Shown: one piece after another, positions 10,876 through 22,134 of the stretch
How positions within the stretch are numbered: the first letter of the stretch is position 1
How the letters are laid out: each line of letters starts with the position of its first letter
Assembly (NCBI RefSeq): GCF_004379255.2
Contig: NC_056033.1
Span: forward strand, 4,754,172 to 4,818,171
DNA length: 64,000 nucleotides
Direction: 5' to 3'
DNA from: Salvia splendens
Lineage: Eukaryota; Streptophyta; Magnoliopsida; Lamiales; Lamiaceae
The notes under the pieces: generated by a model
The model's input: the letters and a program-made list of their open reading frames with translations, nothing else
What the model was told of the DNA's origin: nothing
Database searches by the model: none
Translations under genes and position numbers: made by a program

Positions 10876-13228
10876 TGTACTATTATTTTGTAGAATGTGC
10901 TTTAGTTTATGGTTCAGTTAAGTTGTAAATTCCTTATCTTCAGAGATTCTCATATTTATGAGGTGCAGTATCTAAGCTTATTTATTCCTTTTGTCAGTGG
11001 ACCTTAGAAATGTAGAAATGTATGCTTTCCTCCTGTATGTATATCATGCATTTTTTGTCAGCCCATTGTAATTTTTTTTGTCCAAGAATTTTTGTTTATA
11101 TGATTATTCTGTTTCAATTGGCATTATTTGATGAATATATAATGTGTAGTATATCACTCCCACCATATTATTTACTTACTTTTACCCCCTCATAGCATTT
11201 AATATTAGGTTATTGAATGCAATGTGCAACCATGTTCACTTGCTTGTAAATTTTATTCCTTTCCTGAAAATCTTTTAAAAGCTGTACAATATTCCTATTT
11301 ATGCAATAGACCAAAATCTCCATGTCTGTCAAAGCATGCGTCTTCAATTTTACATGTGCCCTTGCCTGCTTTAGGCTACTCAACCTATTGTTACAACATA
11401 TTAAATCTCTTGTCTTATGACTTCAATTCATACGAGTTATTACAATAACAGCACATTCTCAAATAGTAGTATAATTACTTCCTTGATATACTAAAAGCTA
11501 ATGAAACTTTAAATTTATTGACTATTGTATTACTGTGTTCTCACAATACTTTTTAAACTTATTATACATCTAATAATATATCCTTAAACTAATAAAAAAA
11601 TAATAATTTTGTTATAGTAACTCTATTTAAAATAAAAATTTATCTTGTCATTTAAGCTTTTGACATATTAAGTGAAGCTCAAATATCTCATCAATAGGAA
11701 AACTTGAAAACAAATAGAGATATGCTAATTGAGAGAACATATAATTATAAAAAGAAGAAAGAAAGTTAGAACATTAGCTGTTGACTCCTTTTTTCCAGTG
11801 ACTTCGAATTTTGAAATTTCAAGTCGCTAAAATCATGCATCACATTTCTATATAAATCGAAACTTCTGAATCAATTGCGACTTAGTACCATAAACCTTGA
11901 TTTTTAAACTAGTTTTAAGAATGAGTTTAAAAACAGAATTCTTAAACGTTTATTATACATAGTATATAAAATATGTGGATCCGAGTGGGATTGACCAGCC
12001 CTACTGTCATCTCATAAGATCCTGGAAACTTCTTTGGCTTGCGGAATTGTTGTTGGCACCACGGTGCAACAACTCCGTCATCCTTTGCCAACAATGGCCG
12101 ACGCAATGTCTCCGACTTCCAAAATAAGTGGAGATTTATTCAGTTTTCCGATCCAACCAATTTTCCAATTTTGTAACATGGCAAATAAAATGATAAGTGT
12201 GTATGTAGTCATGACAAAGGAAAAAGGACGCAGTTTTTTTTTATTATTTCAACTAGATGATGATGATTCTGGTCCCCTATCCTAATTGTAATAGGGCAGT
12301 ACAAAATATTTAGGGCATCTTGTTTGTTGAAAACGTAAAAGCAATTTAAAGAAGGGTTACTTAAAATTGCAAAAAGGCCAATCTAACCTTCAAATTTGGA
12401 CCGCCACGTTATTTCCATTTATGGTATGCTTTAACTACCACATTTGCCTTAGACTATCTCACTATAAATATCTCGTAATCCTATGCTACATGTATAATTT
12501 TTTTTAAATAAATAAAGAGAAGAAAAGAAAAGAAAAGCACGTATATATATGGCCTCAAAATTCATACTTGGAGGCTTAAAAGGTGAAACAAATTCAAATT
12601 CGGATAGGGCAATTAATGGGACAAATTTTTTTAGTAAAAACGAGTATGATTTAAATTTCTAAATATGTACCAAAAAATTCCAAAACTTGCAAATTTTTAC
12701 ACGAGAGATAAAGGGGCCCAATTGTCGTGCCAACTACCTCACCACTCTATAATTAAATGCCACCACACCAAATATTTTTGTGGGTCAGTTTCTATACTTA
12801 TTACTGTATTTAAATTGTTGTTTCTTTCCACTTCCAAGCTTCTTCTTATGGGCAGGTTTTTATTAATTGCTATTAGGCTATTTATTTTATTGGGGGCTTT
12901 TATTAGATCAAAGATAAAGACTTCTTACCAATCTCATTATTTATTCTCCTGAACAGGCACCGCTAGCTGCATTTAATCGTACGGTAGACTAATGGCGTGT
13001 ACAGAAAACGAAACTTATAGAGTCAGACACAATAAAGAAATATGTCACCATTGTCAGAAAGCAGAGGCGGTGTGGGGGCGTTTGCTAACCAATGAAAATG
13101 GAAGTGATCCACGATCCCCGAAGGATTGGCCGGACTTGTCACACTGTGAGCTCGACGACAACTCCAAATGTTGAACTCAGTAGCATTTCCAACCCCTATG
13201 GGCCAAAGGTGGAGTCGGTCGAACCATC
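10876..13228. other. Intergenic DNA downstream of URT1
   Basis: The first few hundred bases are T-rich and probably include the URT1 3' UTR and polyadenylation region. The rest is AT-rich with scattered short frames lacking any recognisable domain. A GC-richer patch at about 13060-13230 surrounds the hAT insertion site. No gene is supported. Confidence 0.55.
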
Positions 13229-13343
13229 CAGTGGCGGATCCAGGATTAAAAAAACGGAGGGAGCAGAATAAAATAATAAAATAATAAAATATTAAATATA
13301 ATACTTCAATATGTTTTTTAGCAAAATGAAAGTCTATTACAAT

Positions 13344-14850
13344 TCAAGTAGCTCTAGCATCTGTTAACTGAGACAACTGATTTCTACGGGTATCCATATC
13401 TTGAAAACGTTTCAAGATTCTTTCATTAGAAACACTAGCAAAGATGGATCTTTCATTGTATACTACCAAACTGTCATTCAACCACTCATCTCCCATCCTA
13501 TTCTGCAAGTTAGTCTTGACAAATTTCATTGCTGAAAATACTCTTTCAACAGATGCAGTCGCTACAGGTAAGATCAATACCAACTCAATCAGACGATAAA
13601 CCAACGGAAAAACTTTATCTTTCTTGGTTTCAACAATCTTCTGAGATAGGCTAGCCAAATCTTCAATACCATTCAATCGTGCATCTCTTCTCACAACAAC
13701 AACAAAAGTTTCAAGTTGTTTAAACAATTCAGTATGTTGAGTCGATGTGAAGTCTTTTGGGTAAAGAGTAGCAAGATGAACAAGCTTATCCAAGCCTCCT
13801 AGCTCAACTGGTTGAGAAGGGAGGCAAGGATACCGCGTCATCCTAGAGGCCGCGTGTTCGATCCCTGGGAGGCGCATCTTGGGGATTAATTTCCCTGTGG
13901 CCTAGTGGATTCACTGGCCTGACTCCAGAGCTTCGGGAGGTGATTAAGCCTGTACCCGTGCCTGGACCCAGAAGCTGGGGGAGGTGAAAAATCCTGGACC
14001 CGTTCCTGCGGGGTTGGTGGACCCATTGGGTCCCACCTTGACAACGAAGCGCAGCTTGGTAAGACGCTTCACCTCCGACCGTTAGACCGGGGGTCCGAGT
14101 CACTTCGGGGAGTAGGTGGGGAACCACCGTCGATCCTCCTTTTATATATAAAAAAAGAACAAGCTTATGAACATTAAAAGCAGCGAAATCATTTTTTGGA
14201 TCGAGGCATGCCATACAACTTAGCAAGTCCGTGGATGCCTCAGAGAAACGATTTTCCATCTCTTGTGTAAGTAAGTCGACGACCTAATTGACACACAAGA
14301 AAGATTAAATATCAAGATGATTCTAATTTAGTAAATGAATAAGATATTAAATTTCAAATTACCTGACAAAATATTTCAACGCGATAATGATGGTAGTTCT
14401 TGATGTTTGAACCATTCCTCTTACTAATCCGCTTTGGAGCATCATCATCCATGTTTGTTATTGAAATGTCATTTGCCCCACAAAAATCATTCACTTCTTG
14501 CAAGAAAGTATCCTATCCAAATTCTCGAAATGATCTCAAGCTTTCTTTCACATTCTCTATCAAGAAAATCGCATTTAAAATATCTTGATCTCTTTGTTGC
14601 AAGGCACAAGACAATGATTGAATAACCCCCAACAAATGTTTCATCAACATAAGGATGAATACAAATTCAAAAGTCTCCATTTTCTGTACGAGACCTACAG
14701 CTTTTCCCCTTGTTTCATATTCTTCTCCATCAACAAGTACGTTTTCAAGTACTTCGGTTACTGACTGCCACATATTTGCAAGACGAATCACGATGACATA
14801 ATGAGATCCCCATCGAGCTTGGGAGATAATGGTTATTTTTTTTCGGTCAA
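13344..14850 (-). pseudogene. hAT transposase C-terminal remnant (TTF-type/DUF4371-like)
   Basis: On the minus strand the remnant runs from about ARWGSHY, through NDFCGANDI and MENRFSEAS, to the hAT dimerisation region LPVATASVERVFSAM with NLQNRMGDEWLNDSL. This matches the plant zinc-finger MYM/TTF-type hAT transposases. Breaks are visible: a TAG in place of a Trp codon at 14513-14515, the SINE at 13790-14156 splitting the conserved block after NDFAAFNVHKLV, and no N-terminal catalytic part. An intron of about 80 bp at 14283-14361 fits GT..AG. The joins are approximate. Confidence 0.8.
13790..14156 (+). mobile_element. tRNA-derived SINE nested in the hAT element
   Basis: The 367-bp insertion is flanked by an exact 12-bp duplication, gaacaagcttat (13778-13789 and 14157-14168). 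Its 5' part has RNA polymerase III promoter boxes: box A tagctcaactgg at 13800-13811 and box B gttcgatcc at 13856-13864, about 45 bp apart as in tRNA genes. The body is GC-rich and unrelated to the host sequence, and the 3' end is an A/T-rich tail ending in a run of A. Orientation is plus, opposite to the transposase it breaks. SINEs are copied by LINE reverse transcriptase, and no LINE is present here. Confidence 0.9.
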
Positions 14851-14976
14851 CGGGGCGACGTCGGAGACAACGGAGGGGGCGGATATGGAAAATATACATC
14901 CGAGATAAGGGAAAATTAGTCGCACGGTGGGGGCGACCGCCCCCACCTGCCCCCTGGAGCCGCCACTGGAACCATC

Positions 14977-16353
14977 CGACCTCACCTAGATCCGCCACAT
15001 AAAGTTTGAGGCCTGACATAGGAATTATTTTTTGTAATGATTTATTACGATGTGGACATCTTTAACAAGCTAGGTAGTGTGCAATATTTCAAATCCATTA
15101 ATCTTGTTTCTCCCGTTTGAGTATCTCAAGGGAAGAAGTAAATGGAATGGTAAAGTATCTTTTTTTATAAAAATTTATTCTTCAATGGAAAGGGTATTCG
15201 AGAAGGTATTATATCTTTTTCAATTTTGAAAAGGTATCTTGACATTTTCTTTCCAAAAAAATAAAAAGTTAGTTAATTTTTGTTTGTAAATTCAAATAAG
15301 TATTTAATGGTAATAATGAAGAAGTTGATGTAAGATAAATAGTTGACATAAGTCAAATGAGAATGGACCCAATGAGCCAATTCTAGCCCAGTTGGTAATA
15401 TATTAGGGTTTACAATTAGACGTAAAATTTCCTTTTATTCTTAGTATAATGTGCTTATAAATAGTCCCAATTTTTAATGTCAATGAAGCATGGTTACTAA
15501 GTAATTACTCTACATGGTAACCATGATTTTTTGATGGGTTTATAAATCCAACTACTTAATAAGTGGTGTAAATTGCAATATTGATTGCACATGTTCATGT
15601 TTGAGCTCGCTAGATTTTATTTATAAATGAATTTTGGTCATTCCGAGTTCCGACTTAATATGTCGGGAGTAATTAACAAGAAACAATTAGAGGTTGATAA
15701 TTGATTGATGTTGATGCCTATCTAGTATTACTCATGAATTCACATCAAGAATCCCGATTTAGCATAATTACTCAAGTGTGTCCCTCAATTACATATAAAT
15801 TGCAGTTAAGTGTATTTATTTCTCTCATGATAAGGAGGTTGTTGTTATTGTTAGCTGTATTATTTGAAGAAATAATTGCACATATATAGTTGTATTATTG
15901 TGAAGAAAATTGCCACAAAAATCATGAAGTTTTGTTAAATTGTGGTCAATCATGCAACTTTCAAAAATAGCGAATTACTATATCATAAATTTGCATTTTC
16001 ACAATTTTACCATTGATTTAGATTTGAGAAGAAATTATATACGTATGATTTGAAAGCCAAAATTACTTAAGCCTAATCTTATAAGTATTTAATAATTTTC
16101 TTACTAATATTAATGGTTTTTGTAGTATTTCAAAAAAAATCATGGATTTCAGCTTCCACGGTACACACAATTTCTTCCAAATGCAAATAAATGGGACAAA
16201 TGAAAAAAATGTGAAAGTTACAATGTAATTATCTATTTTTTAATTTGCAAAATTAATCATAATTTAATCGAACTTCGTATTTTTTCCGGTAGTATTTGCC
16301 TTTTATAAATGTCACTTACATACACCATCTAATGAAAATTGGGCTTCAGTGCT
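14977..16353. other. AT-rich intergenic DNA
   Basis: No coding region, RNA gene or bounded repeat is apparent. The five bases gtgct at 16349-16353 are the target duplication of the following copia element. Confidence 0.55.
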
Positions 16354-16673
16354 TGAGAAGCTTAGAACAACACGATCGAATCTTGGATTCAATCAACTTT
16401 TGCCAAATCGGCTATCAATTCTAGATCATATGAAAAGATGAGAATGAGTAATGCTTGCACACACACTTTGATGTGTATCGAACTAGGATTTTATTCAATG
16501 AATTGAAAGAGTGCAAATCACCAGAAAATCACTCGATCTCAAAACCCTATTGCTGTATTTATACTTCAGCTCAATTCAAATGGCAAAGAGAGGGAATAGA
16601 AAGTGCAAACAGAATATTACAAATAGATCCTTCTATTCTATTAGTTGTGCAAATATGCCCCAAAATCCTAACA
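16354..16673 (-). repeat. 3' LTR of the copia element
   Basis: This is a 320-bp terminal repeat matching 20720-21039 without a visible difference. It is followed on the plus side by the complement of the polypurine tract. Confidence 0.95.
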
Positions 16674-16731
16674 AATCTCCACCTTTGGGACATATCTTGA
16701 CAAGCACTGGATCTTCACTTTCATTCCTTCA

Positions 16732-19700
16732 TTAGAGCTGAACCATGTTTATCAACTTCATGCAGTACTTGACTTTAGAAGCAGGTAGAACCTTTGTAAG
16801 CATATCAGAGGCATTCTCCTCTGTTGCAACTTTCACAACCTTCACAGATCCCCTTTCTACTTCATCTCTTATGAAGTGTAGCTTGACATCCACATGCTTG
16901 CTTCTCTCATGGAAGGTTTGGTGTTTTGACAAACATATGGCACTGTTGGAGTCACACAATACAGTCACTGCATTCTGATCAACCCCAAAATCAGAGCACA
17001 TACCCTTCAGCCATAGACTCTCCTTCACTGCCTCAGATAGTGATATGTATTCAGCTTCAGTCGTTGAGAGTGCCACTACTGATTGGAGGCTGGACTTCCA
17101 GCTGACAGCAGAGCCATATAGACAAAATACATATCCAGATTGTGACTTCCTTGTATCAACATTGGTAGCAAAATCTGAGTCACAAAATCCCATCAGAGGC
17201 TGCTCCACCTCTTCCTTATTTCCACCAAACATAATCCCATAATTTTTAGTACCATTTAGATACCTCATTACCCATTTCAAAGCATGCCAATGCTCCAAGC
17301 CCGGGTCTGCCATATACCTACTTGCAACACTCACTGCATGACTAATATCAGGTCTTGTACATACCATGGTGTACATAATGCTTCCCACCATATTGGCATA
17401 AGGGATTTTGTCCATTTCTCTTCTTTGATCATCATCTTGAGGGCTCTGACTGGTGCTTAGCTTGAATTGTTGACTGAGTGGGACTGAAACTGGTCTGCTA
17501 GAGCTGATCTGAAACTTCTCTAGCACATTCTTTATGTAACTTTTCTGAGTCAGCCAAATCCTTTTCTTATCCCTATCTCTTATAATTTCCATTCCAAGGA
17601 TCTTCTTTGCATTTCCTAGATCCTTCATGTCAAACTCACTCCTCAAGTCAGATTTCACACTCTCCACCTCTTCCTTGTGTTCTGCTGAAATCAGCATATC
17701 ATCTACATACAAAAGTAGATATGCTATTGCAATTCCATTCTTCCTTTTGATGAAGACACAATGATCATATAGTGACTTCTCAAAACCTATCTTTTGTATG
17801 AACTCATTGAACCTCAGATACCACTGCCTTGAGCTTTGTTTAAGGCCATAAAGACTCCTTTTCAGCAAACACACTTTGCCTTCATCTCCTGGTTTCACAA
17901 ATCCAGGTGGTTGCTCCATATAGATCCTTTCTTCTAGCTCTCCATGAAGAAAGGCTGTTTTGACATCCAATTGTTGCAACTCCCAACCTCTGTGTGCAAC
18001 AATAGCAAGCAAGAGTCTAATAGAACTGTGCTTCACAACCGGGGAGAATATTTCATTGTAATCCACTCCCTCCTTCTGAGTATATCCTTTTGCTACTAAC
18101 CTAGCTTTAAATCTGATCTGATCATTGTTGAATGCCTCGATTTTCTTCTTGAAAATCCACTTGCATCCCACTGTTTGTTGATCATTAGGCCTCAGCACCA
18201 GCACCCAAGTCTAATTTTTGTACAAGCTGTCTATCTCTTCTTGCATAGCTAGCAACCACCTATCCTTCTCTGGACTCCTTATAGCCTCTTTATAGCTTGA
18301 TGGCTCATGAAAATCCATTCCTTCTGCCACAGCAAGAGCATAATGCATCATGTCAAAATCATTAAATCTAGATGGCAGTTTAATGTTTCTCCTGGATCTG
18401 TCTCTTGCTATCACTCTTCGAGGTGAGTTGGTGTTGTTCAAATCATCAGCAGGTTCCAGATTAGTGCTTCCCTCAGAACTATTTTGTCCTTCATTCACAG
18501 ATCCTCTCTGATTCTCCATCTCAAAACTGACTTTCTGGACTTCCTTATTGGCAAAGGGCATTTCTGATTCTTTAAAGATCACATCCCTACTGATAACCAC
18601 CTTCTTGTTTCCTTCCTCACAACACCACAGCCTGTAACCCTTGACCCCCTTTTGATAACCGAGCATCACACATCTCAGAGCTCTAGGCTCCAACTTTCCT
18701 TGCCTTATATGAGCATAAGCTCTACATCCAAAGGGTCTAAGTTTAGAGTAATCTCCATCAGATCCATACCATCTTTTGTCAGGTGTATCATTATTAATAG
18801 CAGAAGAAGGACACTTGTTTATCAGGACAGCTGCTGTAGAGGCTGCCTCAGCCCAAAATGGTTTAGACATTCCAGAGGATATCAACATGCATCTCACTCT
18901 TTCTAGGATTGTTCTATTTGCTCTCTCAGCCACCCCATTTTGTTGTGGGTTGTGGGGGACTGTCCTATGCCTTTTGATCCCTCTATCTTTACAGAAAACA
19001 TCAAATTCAGAGGATAGAAACTCCAAACCGTTGTCAGTTCTAAGACACTTTAATGACTTTCCAGTTTCTAACTCAACCTCCACACACCATTCTTTAAATT
19101 TTCCAAAGGTCTCTGACTTCTCTTTCATCACAACAATCCATAATTTCCTTGAAAAGTCATCAACAAAGGACAGAAAATACCTGCCTCCTCCAATGCTATT
19201 GACAGGAGATGGCCCCCATATGTCACTATGCACATATTGAAGTGGCTCGGTTGATGTATGCTTACCCACTCCATATGGCATTTTCTTGCTTTTGCCTAGG
19301 ATGCATTCTTCACAGGAGCCATTATCCTTGCTGATACTATCATCAGGGACTTCAATCAATCCCATCTTTGCAAGCTGCTTGATTCCAGCATCACCTACAT
19401 GACCCAGCCTTGCATGCCAATTAATGGACTGTTGTGTTGAATTTGTAGCTCCATTGATGACTTCTGCTTGGAGATAGTACAACACATTATTCCTGATGGC
19501 TTTCATCACTTCTTGGCCATCTTTTGTCACCACCATTTCTCCACCAAACAAAGTCACCCTATATCCATTCTTCTCAAGCAAGCCAAGTGAGATAAGATTT
19601 CTTTTGATAGATGGAATGTATCTTACTTCTGTAAGCTTTCTTAAACATCCATCATCCATCTTTAGGCATATATTTCCTACACCTTTCACCTCACATACAT

Positions 19701-20673
19701 GATCATCACCTAATAAAACCGACCCATCCGACTCCTTCATATCAGAAAACCATTCAAGACAAGATGACATGTGGAAGCTACAACCCGAATCCATTATCCA
19801 CAATTTTGATATGGGGCTGTTTCTTACCACATTTAGAGCCCTTGCTTCCTCAATTTCTTCTGTCACAGCTGCAGTAACCTCTTCCTTTTCTCCCTCTGCC
19901 ATCTTCCTTTTCCAAATATGGCAGTTTCTTTTGATGTGTCCCGGTTTCTTGCACCAATAACAGTTTCTTGACTCCTTTTGATCTGAGTCCCTCTGAGGCT
20001 TTGGCTTCCACTTATCAACACCAGGTTTCTTGAACTTTTGTTGCCTTTTTCCAGTAGCCTTGATGTTGAGGCTTTCGGCAGCTTGATCAACTACCTTCAC
20101 AGAGGATTTTTGAGCAATCTTCAACTTCAAGGCAGAATATACCTCCTCCAATGTCACCTTTGAATCCCTTCCTAGAAGTATGGAGTCCTTGAATTGCTCG
20201 AAACTTTGGGGCAGAGCATTCAAAAGCATCAAGGCTTTATCCTCGTCCTTGATGGCGTCATCTACGCTTTCGAGGTCATCAATACACTTTCTGAACTCCT
20301 CCAACTGATCTGCGAGATTTCTTGAATCGGATATTTTGAAGTTGAATAATCTTTGCTTCAAGTGGAGCCGGTTGGAAATTGATTTCTCCATGTAGATCCT
20401 TTCCAATTTCCCCCAAACTCCCGCAGCTTCATCCTCCTTCTGTACCTCCCTCAACACCCTATCGCTCAAACACAACAAGATTGAGCTATACGCTTTGTAC
20501 TCCATTTCTTGTAGCTTTACTGGATCCTTTTCTTGAGGCTCCTTCTGATCGGTCTTGGATTTCACATAATCCCAGACTCCTTGCTGCATCAACACAGCTC
20601 TCATCTTCAATCGCCAAAGACCGAAGTCGTTCTCGCCGGTGAATCGCTCTACATCAAACTTCGCCGTAGACAT
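16732..20673 (-). pseudogene. Copia polyprotein (Gag-protease-integrase-RT-RNase H) with one in-frame stop
   Basis: A single minus-strand frame from ATG 20673 spans about 1313 codons and is broken only by TAG at 18211-18213. Domains in order are a Gag region starting FDVERFTGENDFGLWRLKM; a zinc knuckle CYWCKKPGHIKRNC; the protease site DSG; the pre-integrase motif WHARLGH; an integrase core with DxxG, RTDNGLEF and the NGVAERANRT motif; then, after the stop, reverse transcriptase with YVDDM and RNase H with TTEAEY near 17045. The stop falls just before the start of the RT domain, within SLYKN/TWVLV, where related elements have no stop. A point mutation is the simplest cause. Programmed readthrough is conceivable but not usual in copia. 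Confidence 0.9.
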
Positions 20674-20719
20674 CGTCGATCGCGTCGTCTTCTTTCGATT
20701 CCCACAGACGGCGCCAATT

Positions 20720-21039
20720 TGAGAAGCTTAGAACAACACGATCGAATCTTGGATTCAATCAACTTTTGCCAAATCGGCTATCAATTCTAGATCATATGAA
20801 AAGATGAGAATGAGTAATGCTTGCACACACACTTTGATGTGTATCGAACTAGGATTTTATTCAATGAATTGAAAGAGTGCAAATCACCAGAAAATCACTC
20901 GATCTCAAAACCCTATTGCTGTATTTATACTTCAGCTCAATTCAAATGGCAAAGAGAGGGAATAGAAAGTGCAAACAGAATATTACAAATAGATCCTTCT
21001 ATTCTATTAGTTGTGCAAATATGCCCCAAAATCCTAACA
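20720..21039 (-). repeat. 5' LTR of the copia element
   Basis: This is the 320-bp partner of 16354-16673. It would hold the element's promoter (minus strand, pointing away from AGL6). Its outer edge lies 1096 bp upstream of the AGL6 start codon. Confidence 0.95.
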
Positions 21040-22134
21040 GTGCTATTTCCATTATTATTAATCCCAATTTCAAGGATAAAAAGATTAAGGACAATAATTT
21101 ATAATTACAAGGACGTGAAGTCATACTTATTTTGTTTTCTTTCGCACCAGGGTTTTCTATGTAATTACGTTCTTGAAATGTATTCAAATGTTGACTTTAT
21201 AATAGTATTATAACTATTTTTCAGTAAATAAAGTATATGTAATCAGTTGAATAGTAAACGTTTACTGTCCTGTGTTTCTATCAGTAGCTAACAGAAGTTC
21301 TTCTATTTGAAAAAAAAAATGTTTTATCCGGTTATTGCATTTACTTGCAAGATATTAATTGGAGTTGGGACATCGATCCATTAATTTGATGGATCTACAA
21401 CTGTTTCTACATAATTATTGGAAATTAATTAGCTAGTAACCTTGTTTTATTTCAAACAACTGAACAATAATATGCGTCAATTCTTTTGCAAAAACATGGA
21501 TGATAATTCGGCTTGTCGATTAGCAGTTAACTGATAATTGAATTGGACCAATTTGTTTAAAGGAGGAGAGAGAAAATTATATACAAATGGACCGATGGTC
21601 CATATGTGAAATCTGATTCGCTTATAGCCTTAACAAAGCTATTCTATATATAGTTGTAAATTTTTATATCACCTCTTTCTGACCAAACCTAGTTATAAGG
21701 TTTTAAAACAAATATAATTAGTGATTTATTTAAGTTGATCTCTATTTATACTTTACATTTCTTTATACCCTAAATGAATCTTTTGGTAACTTCCGAACTG
21801 ATATGAAGAGAAAAGTGAATTGAGTTGCGCTCCATCGTAAAAAAAAACAATAGTCCACATTAGGGCACATAGACGTTGCCGAATAAAGCAGAAAGAAAAT
21901 GGTAAGAAATTAAACATGAGAGATAAGAATAATAAAGGCAAAGAAATCAAACCACCGTTTTCATTGTTAACTAATCAGTTTTGTACGCATTCATAAAGGC
22001 AAGGATGATTGCAGTATCACCGCCCCCACCAACAAAATTATCCATTTGCACCACGCCCTTCTCTCTCCCTCTCTTTCATAGATATATACTCCACATACAC
22101 ACACCTTCAAAACAAGAGATAAGATAAGAAAAGA
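21040..22134 (+). promoter_or_regulatory. Upstream region of AGL6
   Basis: This is the AT-rich spacer between the copia element and AGL6. A TATA-like tagatatatac at about 22079-22089 with a CT-rich stretch just upstream is a plausible core promoter, leaving a short 5' UTR of about 20-50 bases before ATG 22135. No factor-binding site is claimed. Confidence 0.45.

Larger units (their letters stand above)
13229..14968 (-). mobile_element. Decayed hAT-superfamily transposon
   Basis: The element is bounded by the inverted termini cagtggcggatccagg (left) and, in reverse complement, cagtggcggctccaggg (right). It is flanked by a perfect 8-bp target duplication, gaaccatc, at 13221-13228 and 14969-14976, exactly as expected for hAT elements. 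The interior carries the C-terminal half of a transposase on the minus strand, interrupted by a SINE. The N-terminal half is missing, so the element is internally deleted and cannot move by itself. Confidence 0.92.
16354..21039 (-). mobile_element. Full-length Ty1/copia LTR retrotransposon
   Basis: The element is 4686 bp, transcribed on the minus strand, with a 5-bp target duplication gtgct (16349-16353, 21040-21044). Both LTRs are 320 bp, begin TG and end CA in plus orientation, and look identical by eye along their whole length. Next to the 5' LTR (20720-21039) is a primer-binding site starting tggcgccgtc on the minus strand, resembling the 3' end of a plant tRNA such as tRNA-Asp. Next to the 3' LTR is a purine tract, aaaggtggagatt. 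Protease and integrase precede reverse transcriptase and RNase H, the copia order. Identical LTRs mean a very recent insertion. Confidence 0.96.

Noticed and set aside
12992..13174. 60-codon plus-strand frame with a Cys/His cluster (ICHHCQKAE)
   Set aside because: It is short, has no recognised family and no neighbouring exon with a compatible junction. The GC-richer patch alone does not establish a gene.
13800..13870. Possible tRNA gene (boxes A and B)
   Set aside because: It has no complete cloverleaf or proper 3' acceptor half, and it sits at the head of a 367-bp unit with a 12-bp target duplication, so it is a SINE.
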